A DNA stretch of 64,000 nucleotides from Sisyra terminalis (taxonomy: Eukaryota; Arthropoda; Insecta; Neuroptera; Sisyridae): assembly GCA_958496175.1 (NCBI GenBank), contig OY292275.1:55753701-55817700 (forward strand), given 5' to 3'. Both the position numbers and the translations under genes were made by a program. Shown here piece by piece: positions 9,401 to 22,389 of this stretch. How positions within the stretch are numbered: the first letter of the stretch is position 1; each line of letters starts with the position of its first letter. The notes below the pieces were generated by a model. It saw nothing but the letters and a program-made list of their open reading frames with translations. It did no database searches and was not told the origin of the DNA.

Positions 9401-11084
9401 ACAATAAAAAAAAAAGCTTTTTGTGCCTTTCAATAACGTTAGCTTACAAAAATTCCAAGAAAACAACAAATTTTATTATCTATGGCATAAAAAAAGCTTC
9501 TCCAACTAGAATCATTCATGTATAATAATAACGATGGTCTTTCGTTTACGGTGGAATATTATAATTTGATAAATGAAACAAATGTCACCAGAAGGAAGAT
9601 AAAGAGAACAGGGATATTTCTTTATTATTCTTATCGTGGGAAGTGTGGTTTGCAATATATACGAGCACCATACCCACATTGACTTATTCTGTTGGAAATG
9701 TCAAAATTTTTAATATCACAACTTCATTTTTTCTCGTTTCACAGGGCTTTTTTGGCTTTATTATTTGTGACATTTCTGATATGGAAATATATATATATAT
9801 GTAGGTGACCTCATAAGATATTTAAATTGATTTAATAAACTGTGACATTTTTTACATAAATCATTTGCATGCACCTCGTTAAATTTTTCGGTGAAGTGGG
9901 TATGAATAAAATGAAACAAATTGAAACTGCATTTATCTGCAATGGAATACTGCATTAGGCTTTCTAGAACTATCATCGAAAATAAATGGAAATAAGAATG
10001 AAGCATCTTCGGTGTATTCCTTATTATTTAATGTTAAATTCATCTTGACAATGTTTTATCAAGCATCGATATAATTTTTTATTTTTGGTGATTTTTTTTC
10101 AATTTTGTTTTCATCCCTCTAATGAATCAAAACTGTGTTTCCTTTCTTCACTTTTTCTGGTTTATTGATTGGATTTAACTTTCCTATAAAAATGTAATTT
10201 ATTACACTTATTACCAATCAATGTGACAAAAATAAAATAACTGAAAAATAACTTTTCCGATCTTTTTAATTATCTTGTTAACTATGACGAACTTAATTGT
10301 TTAATATTTAATTGAAAGCCCATTTACTACTATTAAAGCTACAATCATTTGCAGCGTGCTGTATAGGTAGGAAAATAATGTCCACTCCATTTGTGGATGG
10401 AGATTCTATTTATAAATATTTTTTTCTAAGGGCTATTTTTCTGATGTGATCACTTATTTAACCACTTTTCTTCTCATCAAATTCTACATATTTTCAATGG
10501 CGAAAAAATCGGGGCTATTACCCTAGAGATGGGTAATTGGGGTAATAATCAAGTATATACTCTTGTATAGAAATTATATTTCTTAAAAAGTTTACTGCTT
10601 TGAATAATGTTAAGAGTAAATAGTATCAATTTGACCAGGGACTGTAGTACCAACATCTTTTTTGGAAAATAATTTTTAATGGTTAGTTTTAAATCAAATA
10701 TTATGTCAATATATTATGTATCCCAAACATAATTTTTTGAAACTCTTAATTACTATAGTTGAAGTAAATTTTTTAACGGAACCCAATAAACTAAATTATT
10801 TTATATATTGATAGATAAAGTTCCAGATATGGTTTCAATTAAAAAATTCGTTATCCTGAAGCTCCACCTATCCTTCAGTAATTAACTTTTAATTACAAGA
10901 TAAATATTTTTCCATTTTAACTTTTGAACCGTGTTAGATACAAATAAAATAATTAACACCAATAAGAAAGATGAACCAATTTCTTGCAAAAATTGATTCT
11001 TTAATTATTTCCTGTGTGTGCCATAGTTAACGAGAATCAATTACATAAGATGGTAATTTTTTTAATTGTAACACTTTTGTTTAG
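9401..11084. other. AT-rich intergenic or intronic sequence, nothing recognised
   Basis: A short (TA)n tract lies at about 9787-9800. No repeat homologous to elsewhere in the window and no coding similarity was seen. The last 25 bases before 11085 form a pyrimidine-rich, splice-acceptor-like tract. Confidence 0.4.
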
Positions 11085-11207
11085 GTTTTATTGTTGGAGA
11101 CTGGTGTGGAAGAGCCAGCCGTGGCTGATGTCCCTGCATTGGCAATAATCGCAGGAAATTTCAATCTTAATTGGGGATATACGACTCAACCAGAAAAAAA
11201 TGCATAG
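11085..11207 (+). pseudogene. isolated exon of a GMC oxidoreductase (glucose dehydrogenase-like)
   Basis: Forty codons read VLLLETGVEEPAVADVPALA, then IIAGNFNLNWGYTTQPEKNA, then TAG. In insect GMC (glucose-methanol-choline) oxidoreductases the N-terminal FAD-binding part reads VLLLEAGG.E, then a DVP-like motif, then a D/NW.Y.T.PE..AC segment; the match in order and spacing is good. GMC enzymes are FAD-dependent and oxidise alcohols or sugars. The exon is preceded by an acceptor-like TTTTGTTTAG at 11075-11084, but there is no Cys after the final Ala, no donor-like GT in frame, and I find no neighbouring GMC exon carrying the Rossmann GxGxxG motif. The second Gly of EAGG is Val here and the Ala is Thr. 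Most likely a stray duplicated or decayed exon. Confidence 0.6.
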
Positions 11208-11399
11208 TTGACAAAATAATATAAAATAAAATAACGATTGACAACTTACGAAAATTTACGTAAAAAATTCAATAAAATAAAGGATATTTTATTATTTCAG
11301 AAACTTTAGGTTAAATATTTAATTTTATCAGTCTTTTTGTTAACATCGTTTTAAGAACTTTTTTTAGATTGTTTTAGCCATAAAATTTTGTTGACAAAA

Positions 11400-12260
11400 A
11401 AGAATCCCATGAAGTTTTTTCCTCCATTAGGACAAGGTTGGATAAATCCTTAATACTGCAGTCTTAGAATTATTTTGTTCCCCGGATCCCTATGTTATCT
11501 ATTATAAGCTGAGCTTTTTTTCAATACCGGTGAAAAAGATGTTCGGCTAGTTCAGTACTAGGATCGGAGATCCCCAGCTCTTTTAATTGCCATATAGCCA
11601 GAGTACTGCATTTAAATGGAATATAAGAACCAATTTCTTTTAAATTTACTATTTCAGCATTTAGATTTTCAGAAGGATTTCTCATTATTTTTTTGCTGCG
11701 TTTTTGGCCCTTGGTATTGCTTCACTTCTTCTTCTTTTGGTACCCTTTCAACAGAAGATTGGCTATAACGATCATAATTTTGATTTTTGATTCGAAAAAG
11801 TTCTCTAGTACTTTTTCCGAATCATCCACGAAGGTTGGGTAGCTAGGAAATCTTTCTTCTTTCCAGAGCTATTTTTTTTTCAATCCGACCCTTAATGATT
11901 GGCTGGAGTAAGTGTAGCTAAATAGTTCCACAAGAAACAATAATTGGTATAAAGCTATTTGATTTTTTTACCGCTGATTTTCGTCCCTTAACCGGCAAGA
12001 AAATCTACCTTTTCGTTCTCCTCTATGTCTTTATCTTTGACCACTCTATGACTATGACAACCCTATGACCATCAAACAGATTCTGAGAAACCTGGAACTC
12101 CCCACGTGACAGCCATTTTTTTAATCGCCAAATATCGACAGTGATGTTGGATTAGGACGAAGATGTCTTTAAGACCTGATATCCAACCCAATGTCATTAG
12201 GTTTTCGGCGGCTAAATTAGTAAGGACACAAAGTCGAGGAAAAAATTGATACTAGTGGTA
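11400..12260 (-). other. possible heavily decayed coding sequence, unassigned
   Basis: The minus strand shows short open stretches of normal-looking amino-acid composition, for example VDIWRLKKWLSRGEFQVSQN at about 12135-12075 and a Lys/Gln-rich stretch (VERVPKEEEVKQYQGPKT) at about 11755-11700, broken by many stops. Composition is less AT-biased than neighbours. It could be a decayed transposase or gag-like ORF; I cannot name it. Confidence 0.2.
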
Positions 12261-12292
12261 TTTTCATTCGTTATTGATGTCATGTGTTTGTA

Positions 12293-12940
12293 CTAGGTTG
12301 TTTTTTTTTGGGACTATTTTTTTTTTGCTCCCATGCCGAAATTTTGTTGGAAATACTTCAAAAAAAATTCCCTGAAAGTTTGAGCTCTCAATATTAATAT
12401 TAAGTACTCGCTCACAGCGTGTGAATGATTTTCATTTAAAGTACACGAAAACTTTGAGTTTTTTTTTTAAATTTTTATAGCTCAGCGCCATTTTATGGTA
12501 TCGCCTCGCTCAAAGTCGGGATTTTTTTACAATTGTATGCCCTACAAAAGTGCCTATTGCGGCAAAATCGTAATTTACACGGGGGAGATAGTACGGGTCA
12601 CTAAACCTAGATTTTCCATAGATTTCTCGTTTTTTTCTCAGTAACTCATGAATTACAAGACCTACAGAAAAAATGTAAATGCCAAATTTATAGGAAATTT
12701 CATTTTCTACAAAAAAGTTCCAGAAAACCAAATTGCTAAGATCGATATTTCTCGAGATATTGAGCCTTAAATTTCTCTTAATATAGAATTTCAACGGATT
12801 ATTGAGTAAAAATTAAAAAAATATTGATTTTTTATTCCTAAAAATAGGCACTTTTGTAGAGCATACAATTGTAAAAAAAATTCGACTTTGAGCGAGCATG
12901 GGAGCAAACAAAAAAAAATAGTCCCAAAAAAAAAACACCC
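12293..12940. mobile_element. foldback element, copy (b) of the family
   Basis: Outer arms TTTGGGACTATTTTTTTTTT..GCTCCCATG (12308-12335) and their complement (12897-12930) are symmetric about 12616; an inner inverted pair, CGCTCAAAGTCG..CTACAAAAGTGCCTATT at 12507-12560 against 12838-12893, is symmetric about 12700, so the structure is composite. It carries the family signature GAGCTCTCAATATTAATATT near 12383 and CTACAAAAGTGCC. Minus-strand frames here are repeat accidents. Confidence 0.75.
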
Positions 12941-14700
12941 CAGTTTGTACTCTATATTTATCTGATTTATTTATTGATTGCAAAGTTAAATTTAAACTCT
13001 TTAAATTAAAACATAGAATCCCAAAATTAGATATTGATGTTATATTTTTTTTTTTACTTTTGATACATCTAAAAGTAAAAGTTGCTGAATTGAAGAACCA
13101 AATTCCAACTAATCGAATAGTTTGCCAAATAGTTGTGGTGGAAATGTATTTCATTAAGGTTAACAAGATATCGCCTTTCCTTGTCAAATTGAAAACCCCA
13201 AACTTTCGTTTGGTGTTTTCTAATGAAGAAGTAAAATTCCCTACTTATTACTAGTCTTATTTTAACCTTCGTTGGCTTTTTTTTATTTTCATACTGTATC
13301 AATCGGAAGTTATCATTTAATCAAATTTTCCTATTATAACTATGTTACAATAAATTTGTTACACAATTGAAAGGTTTTGATATCAAAATAATCAACTTTT
13401 AATGATGTTTACCTAAAAGATTTTTTTTAAAAACCATCAGGAAGATATACCAAAATAAAAGTAAACAAACGGATTTTTTTCTATTGGAGATACAGAACTC
13501 TATGGAGAAGTATAATAAAAAATATATTTTTTTGTAATTTTTTGTGAAAAGTTCCATTAAGAAAACTTTTACAACTTCGTTGATTTGAAGCATCTGATTT
13601 TTATCGGAGGTCACACAATTAGTTTTGATCTAAATTATATTTAGTTGGTCCTCAGAGATACAAGTTTTGATGACCCAAATAAATTAGTATTAACCCCTGC
13701 CAATATGCTGATCGGAGTAAATTACGAACTATGAATTAGCAGAACGATTTTCTGAATTCTCTCGAGAATCCAAACGGAAAAGTTATTGATTAACAACCCT
13801 TTTAAAGTGGTTCTAGCACCACTATAAGATAAATTTAATTTTCCGCTTTCGAAAAGAAAAATTTGTTTCAACAATCAATAAATACAAATTGGGAAGATAA
13901 TCTTTCTCTATAGTTATTGACAACAAATAGTTGTTTTAATTTCTTTATAATGAAAATAGAGTTCAAAGAAAAAATACTGTTAAAACTAGGTTTCACACAA
14001 AAAAAAAAAAAAAAATAGAAAATCGATTGATAAAGTTTACCGAAAAAAATATGGGGAAATGTGTAAATTTTTTACACTAACTGATATGGCCGCGTACAAA
14101 ACAAATATAGATCGGAAAAAGGCTGTAAATATTCGGGGCAGCATCCGGGAACATTCCCTTTTCGAAATTGTTCGCAGTGGGAGTCCGAATTTCATAAAAG
14201 AAATCATCGTTATCTATTTTTCGAAATGTATATGTTTTTCGTCCCCTTTTATCCCAACACACTAACTTTCGGTTTCTATCAAAGGGAAAAAAAAGCTTTG
14301 CGTGCAAAACCATTAAAGAAAACAAATCTTCTATTCACTCGGTGGTGCGTTGGCATAATAAAATGGTGACGATCCTACCCGCATTTGGGGGTAGATTTTC
14401 GTGAAACTAATTGGCGGTTTTTCAAACCAATTCTCCCTTTTTTTTATCCACATATTATTATAAAAACTTCTATTAACTTATATTATAATTATCACTTACA
14501 ATTAACCCTCTATTTTTTAATTCTTGTATTCCTAGGTCATTTTTTTTTAAAAATTGGTCAATTTTTCTCAATCACTTAAAGGAAGTTTCTTCTTTAATAT
14601 TTTCCAAGTTTCAATATTTTCCTGAATTTTTAATACTTTAAATAATCTTGAAAAAAAATCAAAATTTTGATATTTAAAAATTTCTTCATATTATAAAACA
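12941..14700. other. AT-rich sequence, nothing recognised
   Basis: Several 60-120 codon frames overlap on both strands (13060-13614, 14059-14325) with no family resemblance. A poly-A run of 17 lies near 13999-14016. Confidence 0.4.
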
Positions 14701-15885
14701 GGTAAACCCAAGGACGATGTCGCTTCGTACCGCCCAATAAGTTTACTGCCAATAATGAGTAAGAGGTATTTGAGAAAGGCCTTCTTACGATAATAGTGTC
14801 GGAGCTCAATGAAAGAGGTTACATACCAGATCATCAGTTTGGTTTCAGGCAATCTCACTCCACAATTGAGGAAGTTCACAGAGTAGTAAACACGATACAG
14901 AATGCACTAGATGACAAAAAATACTGTTCTGCGGCTTTCCTTGATATTTCTCAGGCTTTTGATAAGGTGTGGCACAGGGGATTGCTCAAAAAATTAAAAA
15001 TGGGTGTATCAAGAGACCACTGGAAGATCATCGAATCCTACTTAAAAGAAAGGACATTCCAAGTCAAGCAGGGAGAGGCAATGAGTGATTTGAAGTGGAC
15101 TGGAACTGGTGTGCCACAAGAAAGTATTCTTGGACCCCTGCTGTATCTAGTATATACGACTGACCTTCCAATGAGATCTTCCAATCGAAGGAGTCACTAC
15201 AGCTACATACGCTGACGACACTGCACTGATGACAGTAGGAATTGATCCTGCTGAAGCATCTAACAAACTCCAGAGCGCCTTAACGGAGTACTGCAGATGG
15301 GTCGACAAATGGAGCATAAATATTGATGAAAAAAAGTCAGTACATGTTACTTTCAGTACCAGAAAACAGTGCTGCCCACCAGTAATGCTCAATAATATCG
15401 AGGTACCCCAAACGGACAATGTTAAGTACTTGGGAATGCACCTGGATAGACGGTTAACTTGGGCAAAACATATAAAAGAAAGAAGAAAACAGCTAAACAA
15501 AAAATACGGAAGATTGTACTGGCTGATTGGTAGCAGATCACAGTTGACCATAGAAAACAAATTGGTTCTTTACAAATTAATAATGAAACCAATTTGGACC
15601 TATGGAGTGGAACTTTGGGGCACAGCATCTAACTCAAACGTGGAAATAATTCAAAGATTCCAGTCCAAGGTTCTGCGTACAATAATTGGCGCATCATGGT
15701 ACATAAATAATGTAAGAATCCACGACGACCTGCAGGTGGAACATGTGAAAGATGTGATCACTTGGATCTATCAAACTAGACTTAATGATCATCCAAACCA
15801 CCGTACCTTGAATCTGTTGGATAACAGTTCGGATGTTAAGCGTCTCAAAAGAGAGCCGATACTTGACCTAACAGACCGAATTTAG
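14701..15885 (+). pseudogene. Jockey-clade reverse transcriptase (ORF2 C-terminal two thirds), frameshifted
   Basis: Reads in three frames: ASYRPISLLPIMSK at 14725-14766, a shift, then HQFGFRQSHSTIEEVHR, YCSAAFLDISQAFDKVWH (RT palm motif A) and GVPQESILGPLLY at 14796-15170, a second shift near 15180, then ATYADDTAL (15202-15228; the catalytic Asp pair intact) and the thumb/C-terminal part through YLGMHLDRRLTW, KPIWTYGVELWGTA and LDLTDRI at 15883. This order and wording are diagnostic of Jockey-clade RT. The usual GVPQGS has Gly to Glu. The N-terminal endonuclease and ORF1 are missing. Two frameshifts make it non-functional, but the long intact stretches suggest a fairly recent copy. Confidence 0.92.
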
Positions 15886-16092
15886 TGATATTAGTTATTA
15901 GGATTATTATATTTAAGAATACTATTTATACTATAATTTTATTTAGAATATTATTACTGTAGTTTTACTATAATTTTAATGTTAATTGTGTCATTGGACA
16001 CAACTGACCCACGAGTGTTGTAAGTGTGACATATTGCAATTATTGCCAAGAGTCAGATGGTGCAAAAACAAAATTTGTAATTAAAAAAAAAA
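14701..16092 (+). mobile_element. 5'-truncated Jockey-clade LINE with its 3' UTR
   Basis: Starts abruptly inside the RT domain at 14701 and runs past the ORF2 stop at 15885 through a 200-bp 3' UTR to an A-rich end (AATTAAAAAAAAAATG) at about 16092. The 3' UTR ends with a block TTATTGCCAAGAG.CAGAT.GTGCAAA that recurs after the Jockey copy at 29766-30490, which marks the retrotransposon's 3' end and probably the RT recognition tail. 5' truncation is usual for LINE insertions. Confidence 0.85.
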
Positions 16093-16477
16093 TGATTGGG
16101 AAATTTGTTAATGGAAACTTTTTTTTAATAATTAATTTGTTGATTTATCTTTTTGGTCATTTTCAAAGATGAAAACCGAATCTAAAGAGATCATTGTTTG
16201 GTAAATCTAAAAATTAGAAAATTTATGAAAAGAATTTCGGGATTCACTGCCTCCATTTTGAAGTACTTATAGTTTGAATAGTACCGGAATTTTTAATGTA
16301 AAATAAGCCATTTTTAGGTAAAATTATATTTATTCTTTCCTTTCTATAGTAGGGAATATTCAAGCCTACGCAATATTACTCGGTTTTCGCGATAATTTTC
16401 TCATTGCACCTTAATTTTTTTACTCGGAACCACCGCTTAATGTGGTGCAAAAATCATATAACAATATTTGAAAAATG

Positions 16478-16651
16478 CTCCAAATAGAAATGTTGCCAAA
16501 TGTTGAAGTGATCCCTCAGAGAGCGCGGGCCTATCCAGCTAGACTCAATAACCACCCAAACCACCTCGCCTTGAATCTACTGGATAACAGTGGGGATGTA
16601 AAGCGTCCCAAAAGAGTGGCCATACTCGACCTGACAGACCGATTTAAGTAA
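16478..16651 (+). pseudogene. second Jockey ORF2 C-terminal fragment
   Basis: Frame 16478-16651 reads LQIEMLPNVEVI, then ARAYPARLNNHPNHLALNLL, DNSGDVKRPKR and LDLTDRFK before TAA. It parallels the end of the copy upstream (LNDHPNHRTLNLLDNSSDVK) but differs enough to be a separate insertion rather than a local duplicate. The following UTR has ATACTATTA-type repeats to about 16800 and lacks the TTATTGCCAAGAG tail. Confidence 0.8.
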
Positions 16652-16799
16652 TATTCACTCTGACTGAGATGACCCTTACTACTATTTGTAACTATTTGTT
16701 ACTGTCATTTTATTTAAGAATACTATTAATACTATTATAATACTAGAATACTATTACTATTACAACTTAATCATTTTTTCACAACACCATTAAAGAAGT

Positions 16800-18252
16800 A
16801 TAACATTTAACCAAAAAAATTGGTTTGTTCCCCACTTTAGATCTTTATGAATTTGGTCATTAAATTATTATTTAATTAGGCTGATTAGTTTGCAATATCA
16901 AAGGTATAATTAATAGCTTTGTAGAGAGCATGATTTTCATCTAATATAATTGAGCGTATATATGATACATTTTAGTCTGTTAATTGATAGATTTTGCATG
17001 TATGTAACATTAATTTCCATCTAGTTACGAGCAAAAATATCCACTTATCAAATAATGCTGAATGAGTAAAATTCCAGTATTACAATTCGATATTAATAAA
17101 TCTGGGAACTTTCATCCATACATATTGATCATAACTGTAATATTCACGAGAACCAATAAAATTGATTTAAGTTTCCGAATCAAAATAGCATTTGATTCCA
17201 ATAGTCAATACATCATAAAGGAATTTCAACTTGAGCTTAAATTAACGTAGAAATCGATGGTACTTGAGATTGATGCTCTTCGTTCTCTATTTATTCACAA
17301 CTAACGCAATTAAATTTGTTTAATGAAATTATTATTAATTGAATGTGAAACTCACAGTGGTTATATAATTATATTATGCTCACATAATAAATAGAATTGA
17401 TAAAATTAAATTACGATTGATGTATAAATTCATAGGTTGAAGAGCAACGTGGGATGAATGCAATTATTTTATCTGAAAATAAATTCGCCTCGATTTTTTC
17501 CAATTAAATTGTTGTGGAATGCGGATCCCAGGTAAATTTCAAATGTGATGCAAATAAATATAAACTCGTTAGTGTTAAAGGTTCTCCGGCTGGATATTTA
17601 GATTTATGATGTCATTAGAATATTTAACAAGTCATGTTTCGGGGTGGAAAGTATGAAAAGACAAACAGAAACAAATATGCAAGTTATATTTCAGAGTTAT
17701 TTAAACTAATGCTTTGTTTTATCTTAAGAAGTATCATACTTTCTTGCGTTATAAAATTACAAGTGGATCACCTTATGGAGTAAGGGGATGACTGTATGAA
17801 TTCATCCGAGAGTTTTATAATGTAAGTAATGGTCATAGATTGTAGTAAGTTGAGTATGAAACGTGGATAAATGTTAATAAATAAATGGGAGCATTCAAAT
17901 TTGCGCGCCATTGGTAAATTGTGTGTGAAAACGATCAATAAAAATGTTAACGCAACGAAATGTTAGGAAAGAGTCGTAATAATAAAAAAAAACCTGGATA
18001 GAGAAAACAATGTGAATAACAAGAAAATAATATTGTATACGGACTTGGGGGTGGTTTGAGGGCAAAAAAGGTGTTCTGGGGTAAGCATAGATACATCTAC
18101 TTTAGGTAGAGAAGTAAATATATTTCACTACTAAAAGCAATTTTCCATAAATCTTTAAAGTTTTCCTGAAGGAATATTTTGCGGTCGTGTCTCCGTTGCT
18201 AAGAATCATTTCCCGGTCATAACATTCTGGTATATGACTTTTGGATAGCAAC
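16800..18252. other. AT-rich intergenic or intronic sequence, nothing recognised
   Basis: No coding similarity or shared repeat seen. A motif AAAGAAGTATAACATTT at about 16793 also occurs just before the Tc1 element at about 40821, suggesting a small shared repeat. Confidence 0.4.
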
Positions 18253-18276
18253 GGGATGGGATGGGATGGGATGGGG
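18253..18276 (+). repeat. GGGAT pentamer repeat, potential G-quadruplex
   Basis: Four GGGAT units followed by GGGG give five runs of at least three G separated by AT, and another run of five G follows at about 18284. This satisfies the canonical G3N1-7 quadruplex pattern. It stands out in a window with almost no G-runs. Confidence 0.75.
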
Positions 18277-18289
18277 TGGCGAGGGGGTT

Positions 18290-20479
18290 GTGTATTTGGT
18301 AAAGCTTTCTGCTAACAAAATTTAGTGTTTTCTTTGCTATTCCTTTTTGTTTCACAGTTATGAAATGTTTTCTAAAGCCATTTGCGAAATGTACATACCT
18401 TCCTACCCCCCCTGTTGTTTCAACGTTCCTATGTGCACAAACCGTTTTTTTATTTACATCGAAATGTGAGTATGAGTTTACGTTTAATCAAATTTTGGTA
18501 CGGCGGTCCCAATTGGGATAGGGTGGGAAGCTCAAGGAAAATGTTCAATTTTTTTTTTATTAAATTTTCCTATGTGGGATATAAATTTGGAAAATTTGTT
18601 TTTAAAATTTCAGAATCTGAGGTTACACGAATAAAAAAACAAGTTGCAACTTTTCATTGGGGTAATTTAAAATTGGAAAGTATTTTTTCGGTTTATTTAT
18701 TTTAAATCGAAATATATTTTATTTGGAGTCGCAAAAAATTGCAATAAATATAAGGTATCAAAATTTAACGTTTGAAAAGTGTATTCCAACTTTAATTGAT
18801 ACGTTTCCGGGAAATAATATTCATTGGGAAATTTTATTCATGTTTTCTGGGAATCGATTCAATTGACTTTTTCTTTGAAATGATTCTTGAAAGCTTTTAC
18901 ATTATTAAAGTTTCAATAATGCATTTTATATTTGTGAGTGATTTGTTCGGTTGTGAACATTAATAGTAATCTTTCTCTTTCTTTGTTGCAGGTAATTTTT
19001 ATAAGGCCTTTCCAAAAATTTTTTCGTAAGTACAAAAATTATTTGATTGTTGTTATACGAAGCTATAAAATTAAAAAACGTTGCAAAAATTTCACTTTGC
19101 AAAAACTTTAAAGTTTTCTTTTATTAAGGGGGAAAAGCAAAATAATATAGGGACGAAGGAACTGAACAATTAAAAAATAAATTAAGACAAAATGGGAAAA
19201 AATATAATTAATTATAGCCGACGATGTAACGCATTAAGAAAACCAAGTAGGTATACCAATGCTGAACCATTTTTGCAGAAATAAACTGAAGTTCACTGAT
19301 GAATTTATATTTTTTTCATTGATTAATTTAATTTGGAAAATTCTAAGGTTCAAAGCAATAAAAAAGGGGTTGATTTTTTTTTTCAGTTTGGTTAGTACAG
19401 TTTAAAGTTTCAGTAAAATGGATGCACTAAACAGGAGCAAAATACAGTGATGGTAGGTTCTCAAGGGGTGGCAATTTCGAACTTGGAAAAAAATCTTCAA
19501 CTACAAGTACACTTCTTAATTTGTAGGTTTACTAAGAAATGATTCCAGTTCTTTTGGCTTATAGTTAACGAGCTATTGAGGGTTGAAAATTTAAAGTCAA
19601 ATATCATAACTCTAAAAAAAAAGGTTGGCTTCTTTTTTTTTTAAATTAGTAGCAACTAATTTTGAAGTAGCAATATGGTATTGAAATTTCCAACACGGTT
19701 GGGTATTGAAGTAAAAAAGAAAAATTGTATCAAAACTTTTGGTTTTTAAAAAGTACGAATCTTTAATCCATCAAAACCCGTCACTAAAAAAATAGAAGTC
19801 TTAATCAAATTTCAATAACTTAATCCCAATAATCAGATAATTAAAGTTTTAGTTTTTCAACCCCTTGTTACCAAAATAGTTTCCATTTTTAACAATTCCC
19901 AACTTTTGGAAATCAACTTCGTTCTATCTCGTTCCTTATTTTAAACACTTTCATTCCAATTCTATACAAATTCCCCCCCCAATTATGCAACTGGTAGCTC
20001 TGAACTCAAGTATGTAATTATGAAACTATGCTCAAAAAACGATTTGTATATTGTTAAAAAAATCAGAACCACAAAACCTAAATATTCATATAAATAAAAA
20101 ATCACACTACCTAAATATTCATTACAGAAAAATTACGGTTCTTTCGCCACGGCACCACAATATGAACAGGAATTCTTATAAATCTTAATGAAAAAACGTA
20201 GTACAAGATGTATTGATAATTAAAAATTAAAAAAAAATCAATCAAAGTATTAATAAATAAGCACCTTAAATAAATTTCAGTTTGGAGGGCTTTGTCCACT
20301 AACTCCTACTAGGGTTTCCCTTCTAGACCCATTGTGTAAAGTTTTTGTAGCACAAAAAGAATAAGTGGAATCACGGTTCTAAACAATTATTTTTTTGATT
20401 TTGAAAATCGTGAGAAATCCGCCTAAAAAGTGAAAAAATTTCAATCAAGTATCGATATCTACTAAATCTAAACGAGATA
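18290..20479. other. AT-rich sequence, nothing recognised
   Basis: A 107-codon frame at 18382-18705 is low-complexity and unlike any family known to me. No shared repeats detected. Confidence 0.35.
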
Positions 20480-21170
20480 TTGAAAAATTATACTGTTTAT
20501 TTTCCTTTTATGTTGGCATGATCTATAAGAATCTGACTTCAAAAATTTTTCATTCAAAAAAACGTTTTTTGTTTTGGTCAACATTTGGCAAAAATTCCAT
20601 TGAAAAAAGCTGCATAAAATCTAATTTTAGTCCAAGATTACGAAGCTTTATTTTTGCAAGTTATCAATTATGTTTGCAAGTAGGCTTTTCAACGCCAACT
20701 GATGCTGGGTGTCAAGAGCTTTGGAGTTAATAGGAAAATCGAGGGAACAAAACTCAATTATTTTGTTGAACATATTATGATTTGTATTACTTGAAAAACT
20801 GCATCGATAAATTGTATTCCTTCTTTTCTTTTTAGATAGTCAAGACCTATAAGAATCAGCCTTCAAATCGTAACACCGTAAGAACCGTAAAGTCTCATCT
20901 TTAGAAATAATTTTTCATTCACCAAAACAAAATATTTTTTGTTCAAAATTTGGCAAATATTATAATTGAAAAAGCTAGGAAATTTCTGATTTAAGTCAAA
21001 GATAACGAAGCTTCATTTGTGCAAGCTGTCAATTATATTTGCTAGTACGCTTTTCAACGTTAACTAATGAGCTGGATGTCAAGAGCTTTGGAGTAAAAAA
21101 TGAAAATCAAGGGAATATAACTCCATAATTTTGTCGATCATTATGATTTGCATTGCTTGAAAATCTGCAC
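20480..21170 (+). repeat. two-copy diverged tandem duplication, period about 367 bp
   Basis: The phrase GTCAAGAGCTTTGGAGT occurs at 20711 and 21078, and flanking phrases (CCTATAAGAATC.G.CTTCAAA, ACGAAGCTT.ATTTG.GCAAG, ATTATGATTTG.ATT.CTTGAAAA) recur in the same order in both. No coding potential is conserved between copies. Confidence 0.75.
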
Positions 21171-22380
21171 AACTTAATAGCATTTCAACAATTAAAAATT
21201 CTATTTCTTATAAATGAGTAGAGATTTCAAGAATTCACATAAACCAAAATGTATGCTACTTTAATTTTTCAAATTAAAGTTTAACAGTAGCTATTTCTTT
21301 TTGCAGCTCTAATGTGATCAGTTGCAAATGTTTCTGCAATAGAAAGCTTATAAAATTCATTATTGAAAATTGAATTTTCAAAATTGTTCTCTAATGGTTT
21401 ATAGCACAATTTTCCAAAACTGAAGGTGAAAATAAAAAGGAAATAAGAAATAAATTGATTAAAACTTTTTGCCAATTGCTAGTGAATAAATATATAAACA
21501 AACTCATGGTATAAAATTATTAATTTTACATTGTTTCTTCAAAAAGTTCTTTTAAAATATTTCAGGAAAGAATTTTTTCCATTACTATTAATAAGCTTAA
21601 TATATTATGTTCAGTGTAGTAAGTCATGAACGCCGATATACACACTTCAATACAAGAGGCTAGTAGCCAATGGGATTGCGAGATTTAAATACGTTCATTT
21701 GTTTTGATTGTTGAAATTTTGAAAATTTTGCAAAGCCACACCCATAATACATATACAAATGTGTGTACCTGCTTGTATACGCAATAAAACGCATTGTGCA
21801 TTGATGTCATTCAAGGTCTATCGATACATGCGTTATAATTAAAGGGTTAGATTTATAATTACTTATAAAATTATCAACAAAATTAAGTGTAATAATATAA
21901 TTTTTTTTTTATTGAAAATATTATTGTCTTCTATACCAAACTCAAGTGTAAAATGCAATATGCGCACAAAATAAAATAAAATAAATGTGTTCCTTTAGTG
22001 AGGAGTGATTCTTCACCAGGGACAGTTGAATTTGGAACTTGTTGAAAGAACCCAACCATTGTTGGGACTCTATTAATTTATTAAGACCGGTTACAAAAAT
22101 TTCACAATAATATAATGAGCATTGTAAAGTTTGCAATAATAAATTGTATAAAAAAATGAAAGTTGCAATAATAAATTTTGAACTTTTCAATTTCTATGTA
22201 GTAATAATGGTGCAGGGATGTTTGGGATAAAATTTCAAAATCTAACATTATATCAGATGGTACATTTATTAATGCTGTATACTCCATAAGGTTATCTTAG
22301 TATTTTTTTCAGGGAATTCAGTAGTTAGAAAAATCTGGGAAGTTTAGGAATTTTATTGGACCATTTTTAATTTGTTAGAA
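21171..22380. other. AT-rich sequence, nothing recognised
   Basis: Frames at 21281-21475 and 21942-22287 (minus) have no recognisable similarity. Confidence 0.35.
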
Positions 22381-22389
22381 TTCAATTAC

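Noticed and set aside
12510..13187. Minus-strand frames of 94 and 124 codons
   Set aside because: Lie in inverted-repeat arms of a foldback element.
18382..18705. 107-codon plus-strand frame
   Set aside because: Low-complexity, Phe/Lys-rich translation of AT-rich DNA with no similarity to a known family.
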